A DNA stretch of 64,000 nt from Oscillospiraceae bacterium (GTDB taxonomy: Bacteria > Bacillota > Clostridia > Oscillospirales > Oscillospiraceae). The notes below the pieces were generated by a model that was given only the letters and a program-made list of their open reading frames with translations, did no database searches and was not told the origin of the DNA. Position numbers and translations under genes: made by a program. Each line of letters begins with the position of its first letter. The first letter of the stretch is position 1. Where the stretch lies: contig JAFTGD010000043.1 in NCBI GenBank assembly GCA_017458065.1, positions 124,001-188,000 of the forward strand, read 5' to 3'. Shown piece after piece: positions 36,941-44,361 of the stretch.

Positions 36941-37192
36941 TTAGAGAGGCGGCAGTTTCTTTATTATCTGGGTATCCCACATGGTTTGAAGTTCGTCCTG
37001 ATGCATGATGAGCCATTCCCTCACGATTTCCTGTGCTCTGGAGGGGAGATCTCCCTGAATCATCTCGAGGGTACGAATATTGAATTCGCCCATGAATTCC
37101 CCATAAAGTGCGTGAATGTGACTGGGCTCATGCTCCTTGGGCTTGAAATACATTTTGATTACGATACCATAAAACCTGGAAATTTCAGGCAT
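36941..37192 (-). CDS. DUF4160 domain protein
   Basis: The 83-residue product contains MPEISRFYGIVIKMYFKPKE followed by HEPSHIHALYGE, the conserved core of DUF4160, including the histidine-rich PSHIHA motif. It is the first gene of a two-gene unit with DUF2442. AAGGAG lies 10 bases upstream and its own promoter is at 37230. Its small size, paired organisation and accessory-gene neighbourhood fit a toxin-antitoxin-like module, but this is inference. Confidence 0.82.
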   Translation of the reverse strand: MPEISRFYGIVIKMYFKPKEHEPSHIHALYGEFMGEFNIRTLEMIQGDLPSRAQEIVREWLIMHQDELQTMWDTQIIKKLPPL

Positions 37193-37229
37193 GTTGAGGC
37201 AGCTCCTTTACCGGTATTTCTTCCTGTAT

Positions 37230-37258
37230 ATTATACCTTAAGATCAGACAATACGCAA
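37230..37258 (-). promoter_or_regulatory. Promoter for the DUF4160-DUF2442 pair
   Basis: On the minus strand TTGCGT (plus 37253-37258), 17 bases, TATAAT (plus 37230-37235). Confidence 0.7.
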
Positions 37259-37365
37259 TATCCAAGCGGCGTGATTCTGCACAGATACTTCAATGTGGTT
37301 TGCTGAGGTATGATCCATTGTTCGTTGTATGATCGTTTGTGGGTTAGGCTCTTACTGGTCTTTCC

Positions 37366-37394
37366 TTGTCAAGCAACACCCTTTGTGGTATAAT
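37366..37394 (+). promoter_or_regulatory. Promoter of the small toxin-like gene
   Basis: TTGTCA (37366-37371), 17 bases, TATAAT (37389-37394). Transcription should start near 37401, 60 bases before the small open frame. Confidence 0.8.
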
Positions 37395-37460
37395 GCTGCC
37401 AAGCAAGGGTGCTGCATAACGGCCGGCGGTTAGTCACACCACCCGAGAGGGGGTGAGGCG

Positions 37461-37544
37461 ATGCCAATTACAGTAACGTTCCATGTCCTCGGATATGTGA
37501 TCACGATACGCGTAAGAAGCGAAAACCGCCACCCTGCACGGTGA
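37461..37544 (+). CDS. Candidate 27-residue type I toxin
   Basis: A 27-codon frame encodes MPITVTFHVLGYVITIRVRS followed by ENRHPAR: a short hydrophobic/amphipathic strand-like segment and a basic polar end, the plan of small membrane-active type I toxins. A very strong purine-rich ribosome site (AGAGGGGGTGAGG) precedes the ATG. It has its own consensus promoter, and its stop codon lies inside the terminator hairpin (37521-37552). A convergent consensus promoter at 37606-37634 would make an RNA antisense to its 3' half. I recall similar short peptides in many clostridial genomes but cannot name a characterised family. Confidence 0.6.
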   Translation: MPITVTFHVLGYVITIRVRSENRHPAR

Positions 37545-37599
37545 CGGTTTTCTATAAAACTCGAACCAATAGGGGCTAACCGCTTGTCGCAGTACCCTT
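37512..37599 (-). ncRNA. Candidate antisense antitoxin RNA
   Basis: The minus-strand promoter at 37606-37634 should start an RNA near 37599. It would run leftwards across the 3' end of the toxin message and stop after the hairpin 37552-37521, which on this strand is followed by GCTTCTTACG. The predicted size is about 85-90 nucleotides, overlapping the toxin transcript by at least 40. This is the layout of convergent type I systems such as TxpA/RatA. Confidence 0.55.
37521..37552. terminator. Shared bidirectional terminator of the toxin mRNA and antisense RNA
   Basis: GAAAACCGCCACC and GGTGACGGTTTTC form a 13-bp stem with one mismatch and a 6-base loop. The AAAA and TTTT ends supply T-rich tails on both strands. 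Confidence 0.7.
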
Positions 37600-37605
37600 G
37601 TCTTT

Positions 37606-37634
37606 ATTATATGCAGATTGTGAACTTTTGTCAA
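37606..37634 (-). promoter_or_regulatory. Consensus promoter of the antisense RNA
   Basis: On the minus strand TTGACA (plus 37629-37634), exactly 17 bases, TATAAT (plus 37606-37611): both boxes match the consensus perfectly. No coding frame of note starts downstream on this strand, so a noncoding product is the best explanation. Confidence 0.8.
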
Positions 37635-37688
37635 CTTTCTTTTGCAGAGTGTAGTCAAAGTCCAGAGAGATATTATTTTATACTGCGT

Positions 37689-40268
37689 TTATTCCGCTGC
37701 AAGCTCGCCGTCGCGCACATCCACGGTGATGGTGGAGCCGGCGGAAAGGTCGCCGCGGAGAATGGTCCTTGCGACCAGCGTCTCCACACTGCTCTGCAGC
37801 ACACGGCGCAGCGGGCGCGCGCCGTAGAGCGGGTCGTAGCCGCGGTCGATGATCAGCTGCTTGGCTGCGTCCGTGAGCACCAGATCCAGATCCTTGTCCG
37901 CCAGACGCTTGCGCAGGGAAGTGACCAGCAGGTCCACGATGTTGGTGAGGTTTTCCTTAGTCAGAGGCTTGAAAAGGATGATCTCGTCCAGCCTGTTCAG
38001 AAACTCCGGACGGAAGGACCGGCGCAGCTCGGCCATGACAGCGTTCTGGGCCTCCTGACGGATGTTGCCGTCGGGGTTGATGCCGTCCAGCAGATAGGTG
38101 CTGCCGAGGTTGGAGGTCAGGATGATGATGGTGTTCTTGAAGTCCACCGTACGGCCCTGGGAATCGGTGATGCGGCCGTCGTCAAGGATCTGCAGCAGGA
38201 TGTTAAAGACATCCGGGTGCGCCTTTTCAATTTCGTCAAAGAGGACCACGCTGTAGGGCTTACGGCGGACCGCTTCGGTCAGCTGGCCGCCCTCGTCATA
38301 GCCGACGTATCCGGGAGGCGCTCCGATCAGACGGGAGACGGAGAACTTCTCCATATACTCGGTCATGTCGATGCGGACGATGTTGCGCTCGTCGTCAAAG
38401 AGGCATTCCGCCAGGGACTTGGCCAGCTCTGTCTTGCCGACCCCGGTGGGGCCGAGGAAGAGGAAGGAGCCGATGGGCCGGTTGGGGTCGGCGATGCCGG
38501 CGCGGGAGCGAAGGATGGCCTCCGTCACCTTCTGCACGGCTTCGTCCTGCCCGACCAGACGCTTGTGCAGGTACTCGTCCAGATGCAGGATCTTTTCCCG
38601 CTCGCCCTCCATCAGACGGGAGACGGGGATACCGCTCCACTTGGCAACGATCCCGGAGATCTCCTCTTCGGTGACGGTGTCGTGGACGAGGGAATTGGCG
38701 TTCTTCTGTTCGGAGAGGGCCTCGGCCTCCTGCAGCTGCTTCTCGAGGGCGGGCAGATCGGAATACTTCAGGCGGGCGGCCTTCTCGTACTCGTAGTTCA
38801 GCTGGGCGTTTTCGATCTCGGCGTGCATATGCTCGATCTCGCCCTTCAGGCGTTTGACATCGTCTACGCTGCTCTTTTCCGCCTCCCAGCGGGACTTCAT
38901 CTCGTTGAACTGGTCTTTGAGGTTGGCCAGCTCCTCCTGCAGCTTTTCAAGCCGCTCACGGCTGAGGTTGTCCTCTTCCTTCTTGAGGGCCATTTCCTCA
39001 ATCTCCATCTGCATGATTTTGCGGCGGATATCGTCCAGCTCCGCGGGCATCGAGTCGATCTCGGTACGGATCAGGGCGCAGGCTTCATCCACCAGGTCGA
39101 TGGCTTTGTCGGGGAGGAAACGGTCGGTGATATATCGGTTGGAGAGAGTGGCGGCGGCGACCAGAGCGTTATCGTGGATGCGGACGCCGTGATAAACTTC
39201 GTAGCGCTCCTTCAGGCCGCGGAGGATAGAGATGGTATCTTCCACCGTCGGTTCATCCACCTGTACCGGCTGGAAGCGGCGCTCCAGAGCGGCGTCCTTC
39301 TCGATGTACTTACGGTACTCGTCGAGAGTCGTAGCGCCGATGCAGTGCAGCTCGCCCCTGGCCAGCATCGGCTTCAGGAGGTTGCCGGCGTCCATGCTGC
39401 CCTCTGTCTTGCCCGCGCCCACGATGGTATGCAGCTCGTCGATGAAGAGGATGATGCCCCCCTCGGATTTGCGGATCTCTTCCAGGACGGCCTTGAGACG
39501 CTCCTCAAACTCGCCCCGGTACTTGGCGCCGGCAATCAGCGCACCCATGTCGAGGGAAAAGATGCTCTTGTCCTTCAGGCCTTCGGGCACATCGCCCTTG
39601 ACGATACGCTGGGCGAGGCCCTCGGCGATGGCGGTCTTGCCGACGCCGGGCTCGCCGATCAGGACGGGGTTGTTCTTCGTCTTGCGGGAGAGGATACGGA
39701 TGACGTTGCGGATCTCGTTATCACGGCCGATGACCGGGTCCAGCTCGTTCTCGCGGGCGCGCTTGACCAGATCGGTGCCGTACTTGGTGAGGGCGTCATA
39801 GGTGCTCTCGGGGTTATCCCCGGTGACAGGGGATGATTTAACCTTTGCAAGCTCCGCGCTGAAAGCATTCTTCGTGATGCCGTGGTCCGAGAAGATCCGC
39901 TTGATGGCGGCGGTCGGGGCGGCAAAGATACCGATCATCAGGTGCTCAACGGAGACGTAGGAGTCGCCCATGGACTTGGCGGCCTTCTCTGCGGCGGTCA
40001 GGATGCGGTTGGTCTCCGGGGAGAGATAGGCGTCGGAAGTGCTGCCTACCTTCGGCAGAGAAGAGATGGCGGTGTCCAGCTCGGCCAGTACGGCGTTGCA
40101 GTCCACACCCATCTTTCCGAACAGGGAGGGGATCAGACCGCCGTCCTGATCGACGAGCGCGTAGAGCAAATGCTCGGGCATAATATAATTGTTTCTGTTT
40201 TCCAGAGCCATGGACTGGGCGGTCTGGATCGCTTCCAGACTCTTCTGGGTCAGATTCTGTGCATTCAT
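37689..40268 (-). CDS. clpB: ATP-dependent disaggregase ClpB
   Basis: ClpB rescues aggregated proteins together with DnaK. The 859-residue protein has the full layout: an N-terminal Clp repeat domain ([20 protein letters not shown]), the first AAA module with GEPGVGKT near residue 205, a long coiled-coil middle domain (about 400-525), and the second AAA module with GPTGVGKT near 602 and the closing arginine region [10 protein letters not shown]. The middle domain separates ClpB from ClpC and ClpA. AGGAGG precedes the ATG. Neither a CIRCE element nor tandem CtsR heptads are visible upstream; instead a TAACATAAT palindrome is present. Confidence 0.97.
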   Translation of the reverse strand: MNAQNLTQKSLEAIQTAQSMALENRNNYIMPEHLLYALVDQDGGLIPSLFGKMGVDCNAVLAELDTAISSLPKVGSTSDAYLSPETNRILTAAEKAAKSMGDSYVSVEHLMIGIFAAPTAAIKRIFSDHGITKNAFSAELAKVKSSPVTGDNPESTYDALTKYGTDLVKRARENELDPVIGRDNEIRNVIRILSRKTKNNPVLIGEPGVGKTAIAEGLAQRIVKGDVPEGLKDKSIFSLDMGALIAGAKYRGEFEERLKAVLEEIRKSEGGIILFIDELHTIVGAGKTEGSMDAGNLLKPMLARGELHCIGATTLDEYRKYIEKDAALERRFQPVQVDEPTVEDTISILRGLKERYEVYHGVRIHDNALVAAATLSNRYITDRFLPDKAIDLVDEACALIRTEIDSMPAELDDIRRKIMQMEIEEMALKKEEDNLSRERLEKLQEELANLKDQFNEMKSRWEAEKSSVDDVKRLKGEIEHMHAEIENAQLNYEYEKAARLKYSDLPALEKQLQEAEALSEQKNANSLVHDTVTEEEISGIVAKWSGIPVSRLMEGEREKILHLDEYLHKRLVGQDEAVQKVTEAILRSRAGIADPNRPIGSFLFLGPTGVGKTELAKSLAECLFDDERNIVRIDMTEYMEKFSVSRLIGAPPGYVGYDEGGQLTEAVRRKPYSVVLFDEIEKAHPDVFNILLQILDDGRITDSQGRTVDFKNTIIILTSNLGSTYLLDGINPDGNIRQEAQNAVMAELRRSFRPEFLNRLDEIILFKPLTKENLTNIVDLLVTSLRKRLADKDLDLVLTDAAKQLIIDRGYDPLYGARPLRRVLQSSVETLVARTILRGDLSAGSTITVDVRDGELAAE

Positions 40269-40337
40269 ATGGTCAAACCTCCTTTGTGAGATTGGATAAC
40301 AGGTTTAAAATTTAAAGATCAAATGCAAATGGATTAT

Positions 40338-40360
40338 TAACATAATATAAAATTATGTTA
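40338..40360. promoter_or_regulatory. Palindromic operator candidate upstream of clpB
   Basis: TAACATAAT and ATTATGTTA form a perfect 9-bp inverted repeat around ATAAA, 70-92 bases before the clpB start. It differs from CIRCE and CtsR sites. The neighbouring ribbon-helix-helix protein is a possible binder. Confidence 0.45.
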
Positions 40361-40525
40361 TCTCTCCGAAACATAGAGAAGCGGTCTTCCCTGTGTTTCG
40401 GAGGGGGATCAGAAGCTGCTTCCCAGGTCTCGTGTCGTCTCGCGTCCGCCCGATGATCGGCAAAACGCCGGTCGGAGCAGCCGGAGCGGGAGAGGGGCAG
40501 AGCTTTCCCGATCCAACCAGCGCGG

Positions 40526-41173
40526 TCAGATATGGATCGGGCTGTTCAGCATCTGGGAGTAATACGCCGCTTCCACCTCGTGGGCGCTGAGGCGTCCGCT
40601 GACATAGGCCTTCATCAGCTTGTCAAAGAGCTTGATATACTCCGACAGCGCCGAGGCCAGTTGATCGGTGGTGCAGTCGCGGTCGGGCGCCGCAATGCTG
40701 CGGGTGAAGCGCCCGTCATACAGCGCATAGTGCTGCCGGTGCCCGGTCAGTGGGGCCAGGTGCGCGTCCTCGATGCTCTTCCAGAGACGGAAGAACTCGG
40801 TCATGACCGAGATAAGCGATGCCGACTGGGTCCGGAAGACGACGGAGAGCTCGCCGATGTTCTCCTCCTCGCCGCGGAAGAGCTGGACCTCATATTTGAC
40901 CGTCGGGCGGTACTTATACTCCAGAGAGCTCTTCAGCGACATGCTGTAGCTGTTCGGCGCGAAGAAGGGGACCAGATCGCTGTTGGGCTGCATCAGCTGT
41001 TCGATGGCCGAGAGGACATCGTTGATGCGGCGCTCGGGCGTGGTATAGTTTACATACTCGGCAAGGATCTGATTGATGAGGGCGGAGCGGTTGGTGCCAA
41101 GCCGATGGGCCAGCAGGTCAACCTCGTGAACGACCTCGTCATTCAGCATCAGGCTATATAATGTCTTTTTCAA
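40526..41173 (-). CDS. Ribbon-helix-helix protein upstream of clpB
   Basis: The first 45 of 215 residues (MKKTLYSLMLNDEVVHEVDL, then LAHRLGTNRSALINQILAEYV) have the pattern of a CopG/Arc-type ribbon-helix-helix DNA-binding domain. The rest, with KSSLEYKYRPTVKYEVQLFR and GELSVVFRTQSASLISVMTE, is not familiar to me. The start is a TTG at 41173 with AAGGGA upstream. It is transcribed from its own promoter towards clpB, about 260 bases away, so it may regulate or be cotranscribed with clpB. Confidence 0.65.
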   Translation of the reverse strand: MKKTLYSLMLNDEVVHEVDLLAHRLGTNRSALINQILAEYVNYTTPERRINDVLSAIEQLMQPNSDLVPFFAPNSYSMSLKSSLEYKYRPTVKYEVQLFRGEEENIGELSVVFRTQSASLISVMTEFFRLWKSIEDAHLAPLTGHRQHYALYDGRFTRSIAAPDRDCTTDQLASALSEYIKLFDKLMKAYVSGRLSAHEVEAAYYSQMLNSPIHI

Positions 41174-41198
41174 AAAAGATCATTCCCTTCCATGGTAT

Positions 41199-41220
41199 TC
41201 GGCAGACATCTCTCTGCCGA
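41199..41220 (-). other. Leader hairpin of the ribbon-helix-helix gene
   Basis: TCGGCAGA and TCTGCCGA form a perfect 8-bp stem with a 6-base loop, right at the expected 5' end of the message. Confidence 0.5.
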
Positions 41221-41227
41221 CGATGTT

Positions 41228-41256
41228 ATCATACCACAGGGAATAAAACTTGTCAA
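41228..41256 (-). promoter_or_regulatory. Promoter of the ribbon-helix-helix gene
   Basis: On the minus strand TTGACA (plus 41251-41256), 17 bases, TATGAT (plus 41228-41233). Confidence 0.8.
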
Positions 41257-41312
41257 GAGAAATATATAAATAAAGAAACAAAAAATATAAAATCTGCTTT
41301 TTAAGAAAAGAA

Positions 41313-41354
41313 TGCCAACACGGCGTTGGCAGAAGGAAAAAAAGATGCTATAAT
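41313..41354 (+). promoter_or_regulatory. Promoter with overlapping palindrome for the serine hydrolase gene
   Basis: TTGGCA (41326-41331), 17 bases, TATAAT (41349-41354). A 7-bp inverted repeat TGCCAAC-N5-GTTGGCA (41313-41331) covers the -35 box and could be an operator. Confidence 0.65.
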
Positions 41355-41386
41355 GCAGGAAAAATTGGACCGGAGAGACAGATCAT

Positions 41387-42718
41387 ATGAAAAAAACCGC
41401 ATTTCGTCTTATTACTGTACTGCTCGCGCTGCTGATTCTGAATTCCGCCATGGCCGCCGGCTTTGCGGAAGAGACTGCGCCCGCATCCACCCAGCAGGAA
41501 GACACCGGGATCATCGACGGCGCTGCCCTGACACAGTGGGCGGATGCCTTCGCCAAGGAGCACGAGCTGGACGTGGCGTACCGGGACTTCTCCATCGGGT
41601 TCTGCTATACGGGGACCGGAGACAGCTGGTACTATGACGCGGATACCTGGATGTATTCGGCGAGCATGTACAAGGTGCCGGTGGCGATGCTGCTGGCGGA
41701 GAAGGTCGCCTCCGGGGAATTGACCCAGCAGAGCGTCGTGAACGGAACAACGGTGGAGTTTCTGGAGTCGACGGCGCTGGTCTATTCCAACAACGACAGC
41801 GGCCACTCCATGGTGAGCTATCTGGGCGGCACCTATGCCGGGAAGTGCAGCGACATGACCGAGAAGTTCACCGATCTCCCGGCGGACTACTATTCCTCAG
41901 ATTTTATCGATGTGAGCTACTATACCGCCCGCTATATGACAAAGGTCATGAAGACCCTTTACGACGGCGGCGAGGAGAAGTTCCCTCATGTGATCGAGTA
42001 TCTGCTGCAGGCGCAGCCGGGCGCGTATTATAAGCGCATCCCGGAGATGGAAAACACCTACCAGATCGCCCAGAAATTCGGCGCCTATGAGGAGCCGAAC
42101 GGCAATAACAACAACCACTGCACCGCCATCATCTATACCCCCACGCCCATCGTGGTGACGGTCATGACGCGCAACGTGATGGACTATCAGAACGTCATTG
42201 CGCTGGTCGGCCAGCATCTGGCGGAATACGCGCTGGAACTGGACCGGAAAGCAGAAGAGCTGAAGCGCGCCGAGGAGGAGAGAGCCGCGGCGGAAGCGGC
42301 TGCGGCCGCAGCTGCTGCAGCAGCCGAGAGCGCAGCGGCAGATGCAGCGGCGCCTGAGGCGGGAAGCGCGGACGGGATGCCTGCGGACGGGACAGCCGAC
42401 ACCGGCGTGGCAGCACAGAGCGCGGTAAGCAGCGCATCGACCCAGGAGCTGTCAGCTGGGGAGAGCACACAGCGCAAGATTCCTTCCGCGGTGATCATCA
42501 TCGCGGCAGTGCTGGTGCTGGTGATCGTTGCGGCAGCGGTGCTCTTTATCCTCGGGCGACAGAGGGCCGCGTACGAGGTGGACCCCGAGGAGGAGTTCTT
42601 CGGTCGGGAGGCGGAAGCAGAGGACGAGGCTTTTGAAGAGGAAGAGCCGGTCGCGCCCGCACCGAAGAAGACAAAAAAGAGGCCGACATCCGGCGGCGGA
42701 TATCAGCCCAGACACTGA
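41387..42718 (+). CDS. Membrane-anchored penicillin-recognising serine hydrolase
   Basis: The 443-residue protein has a signal peptide (residues 1-28) and a domain with the class A beta-lactamase / PBP active-site pattern: SMYK at 93-96 (Ser-X-X-Lys), SNN at 134-136 (usually Ser-Asp-Asn), and KFG at 230-232 (usually Lys-Thr-Gly). An Ala/Glu-rich helical linker (about 280-345), a membrane helix (SAVIIIAAVLVLVIVAAAV) and an acidic then basic cytoplasmic tail follow. The membrane anchor and linker are unusual for a beta-lactamase, so a cell-wall enzyme or sensor is likelier than antibiotic resistance. It has its own promoter and terminator. Confidence 0.75.
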   Translation: MKKTAFRLITVLLALLILNSAMAAGFAEETAPASTQQEDTGIIDGAALTQWADAFAKEHELDVAYRDFSIGFCYTGTGDSWYYDADTWMYSASMYKVPVAMLLAEKVASGELTQQSVVNGTTVEFLESTALVYSNNDSGHSMVSYLGGTYAGKCSDMTEKFTDLPADYYSSDFIDVSYYTARYMTKVMKTLYDGGEEKFPHVIEYLLQAQPGAYYKRIPEMENTYQIAQKFGAYEEPNGNNNNHCTAIIYTPTPIVVTVMTRNVMDYQNVIALVGQHLAEYALELDRKAEELKRAEEERAAAEAAAAAAAAAAESAAADAAAPEAGSADGMPADGTADTGVAAQSAVSSASTQELSAGESTQRKIPSAVIIIAAVLVLVIVAAAVLFILGRQRAAYEVDPEEEFFGREAEAEDEAFEEEEPVAPAPKKTKKRPTSGGGYQPRH

Positions 42719-42728
42719 AAACAGACGT

Positions 42729-42763
42729 AGATCCCGACACAGCAAGTGCGGGATCTGCTTTTT
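42729..42763 (+). terminator. Terminator after the serine hydrolase gene
   Basis: AGATCCCG / CGGGATCT, an 8-bp stem with a 12-base loop, is followed by GCTTTTT. Confidence 0.75.
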
Positions 42764-44007
42764 CAGTCAGAATAAGAGAAAGAAAGCTCGGTGTGGTTCT
42801 CTCCGTCCTCGCGAACGGTGCGGAGATAGTAGGCATACAGGCTCGGCACGGTCTGCCATTGCGCGTAGAGCGGCGTCTCCCAGTCCAGCGTGTCGCCCCG
42901 CCCGGCGATATACGTCATGTTGACGCCGGCCATGTAATCCCGCAGCGCGTTTTCCGCGTCCTCGACCCCGAGAGAGAGAAGCTCGGCCGCGACCTGCCGC
43001 CGGTCGGTCTCCTGGAGGAAGCGGAACGCTTCCGCATTGAAGTCGGGGAGGGAGGAGGTGTCCACCCGCTCGGTGCGGTAATCAGCCGCGGCCTGCCCCA
43101 GCGTCAGGACGCCGAACTGGTTCGGCCAGGTGATCAGCGCGCCGCCCGCAATATCCGGCAAGCCGGACTCGCTGTGCTGGATATGCTGGATGTGCATGTG
43201 CCCGGAGAGGTTGCAGAGCACGCCGTATTCCTCATACAGGGCAAGCAGCCGCTCCGCACCGGCGATGACGATGCCGGCGGTGAGGAAGGTGTGCGCCAGC
43301 AGGGTCTGGTGGCTTACGGCGATCACCCGCTTCCCCTGACTGCGGGCGAGCTCCAGCTGCTCCCGCACCCAGCGGAGGAAATCCTCGGTCACGGAACCCG
43401 GCGCGGAAGGGGTGTTGACATCCGCCATCAGGGCCCAGGTGTCCTCCGACAGCTCCGCCACATAGCTGAGAGAGCCGCTGTCCCGGGAAAGCGCATCCCG
43501 GTAGCCGAAGTCGGCATAGATCTCGGCGAATTCTTCCGGGCCGACACTGTCCACCAGCGTGAAGCTGCTGCCGTGAAAGGAGGCCGCCATGCGGTTATTC
43601 AGGTCATGGTTGCCCGGGATCACCAGAACCGGGATCCCCGCGTCCCGGACCCGGCCGAGCTTCCCGGCGAGGGCGAGGTGGCTTTCCCGCGCGCCGTTAA
43701 AACTGAGATCCCCGGGCAGGATCAGAGCGTCGGGTTTCTCCCGGATCACCTGTTCGATAAAGGCGTCCGTCAGCTCTTCACACCCGGACATGTATTTGCC
43801 GTCCGCTTTCTCCACAACCTGGAGGAAGTAGCTCCCATGGTCGGTCAGCGTCGGGGCGATGTAGTGCGGGTCGGCGGCGATGTAGAGCGTCAGGGAGTCC
43901 GTCTCCTTTTCGGGGGTCTGCGCCAGAGCGGAGACGGGCATGGCGGAGAGCAGAACCGATGCCAGCAGGGCGGAGGAAAACAGGCGTCTGACGGTATGAG
44001 AGCTCAT
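42763..44007 (-). CDS. Secreted calcineurin-like metallophosphoesterase
   Basis: The 414-residue product has a signal peptide (SSALLASVLLSAMPVSALA) and the metallophosphoesterase motifs in order: AADPHY, ILPGDLSFNG, IPGNHD, VSHQTLLAH and LSGHMHIQH, which together hold a two-metal centre. The substrate may be nucleotides, phospholipids or phosphodiesters. The ATG at 44007 is chosen because AAAGGGG precedes it and the signal peptide begins there; an upstream ATG at 44067 adds an unlikely Cys- and Arg-rich stretch. It faces the serine hydrolase gene tail to tail. Confidence 0.87.
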   Translation of the reverse strand: MSSHTVRRLFSSALLASVLLSAMPVSALAQTPEKETDSLTLYIAADPHYIAPTLTDHGSYFLQVVEKADGKYMSGCEELTDAFIEQVIREKPDALILPGDLSFNGARESHLALAGKLGRVRDAGIPVLVIPGNHDLNNRMAASFHGSSFTLVDSVGPEEFAEIYADFGYRDALSRDSGSLSYVAELSEDTWALMADVNTPSAPGSVTEDFLRWVREQLELARSQGKRVIAVSHQTLLAHTFLTAGIVIAGAERLLALYEEYGVLCNLSGHMHIQHIQHSESGLPDIAGGALITWPNQFGVLTLGQAAADYRTERVDTSSLPDFNAEAFRFLQETDRRQVAAELLSLGVEDAENALRDYMAGVNMTYIAGRGDTLDWETPLYAQWQTVPSLYAYYLRTVREDGENHTELSFSYSD

Positions 44008-44143
44008 CCACGAAAACCCCTTTCTGACCGCGCTGTGACTGCGCACAGGACGGCATAAACATAGCATAAAAGTATGATAACATCTCCGAACCCGGCGGTC
44101 AATCTCTTTCTGCGACGCATGCCGCTCTTAGCGGTGTTTTTGC

Positions 44144-44172
44144 TTGACGGGGAAGGGATTCTGTGTTATAAA
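44144..44172 (+). promoter_or_regulatory. Promoter of the riboswitch-controlled permease gene
   Basis: TTGACG (44144-44149), 17 bases, TATAAA (44167-44172). Transcription should start near 44179, at the beginning of the structured leader. Confidence 0.7.
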
Positions 44173-44178
44173 AAACAT

Positions 44179-44341
44179 GCCATGAGGGAGTAACAGGCGA
44201 TCAAGCGCAGAAGACCGGTCATCACGGAAGGGCAGCTCTGCCCGGCCCCGGTCTCCTTCAAATTGTGAGACTCATGTATGCCGCGAGGCTATACGTGCGT
44301 CTGATCGGAATCACACAGTATAGCTACGGCTATGCTTTTTT
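44179..44341 (+). promoter_or_regulatory. Probable yybP-ykoY (manganese) riboswitch with terminator
   Basis: The leader starts with CATGAG (44181-44186), which pairs with CTCATG (44271-44276). On the inner side are GGAGTAAC and TGTGAGA, matching the conserved GGGGAGUA and GAGA parts of the manganese-sensing yybP-ykoY class as I recall them. A second arm (AGACCGG ... CCGGTCT) contains TCATCA and an inner GGGCAG/CTGCCC stem. Downstream, GTATAGC (44318-44324) can pair either with GCTATAC (44288-44294) or with GCTATGC (44329-44335) next to TTTTTT, a clear antiterminator/terminator switch. Confidence 0.68.
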
Positions 44342-44361
44342 CGTATATGGAGGTTTTGAAC

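Noticed and set aside
37434-37658. Protein-coding gene on the minus strand across the toxin-like locus
   Set aside because: The 74-codon frame has no ribosome site, spans the terminator and starts upstream of the antisense start point; a noncoding RNA explains the promoter better.
40269-40400. CIRCE or CtsR heat-shock operator for clpB
   Set aside because: No TTAGCACTC-N9-GAGTGCTAA is present, and only a single TTTGACC heptad lies next to the start codon, not the required tandem.
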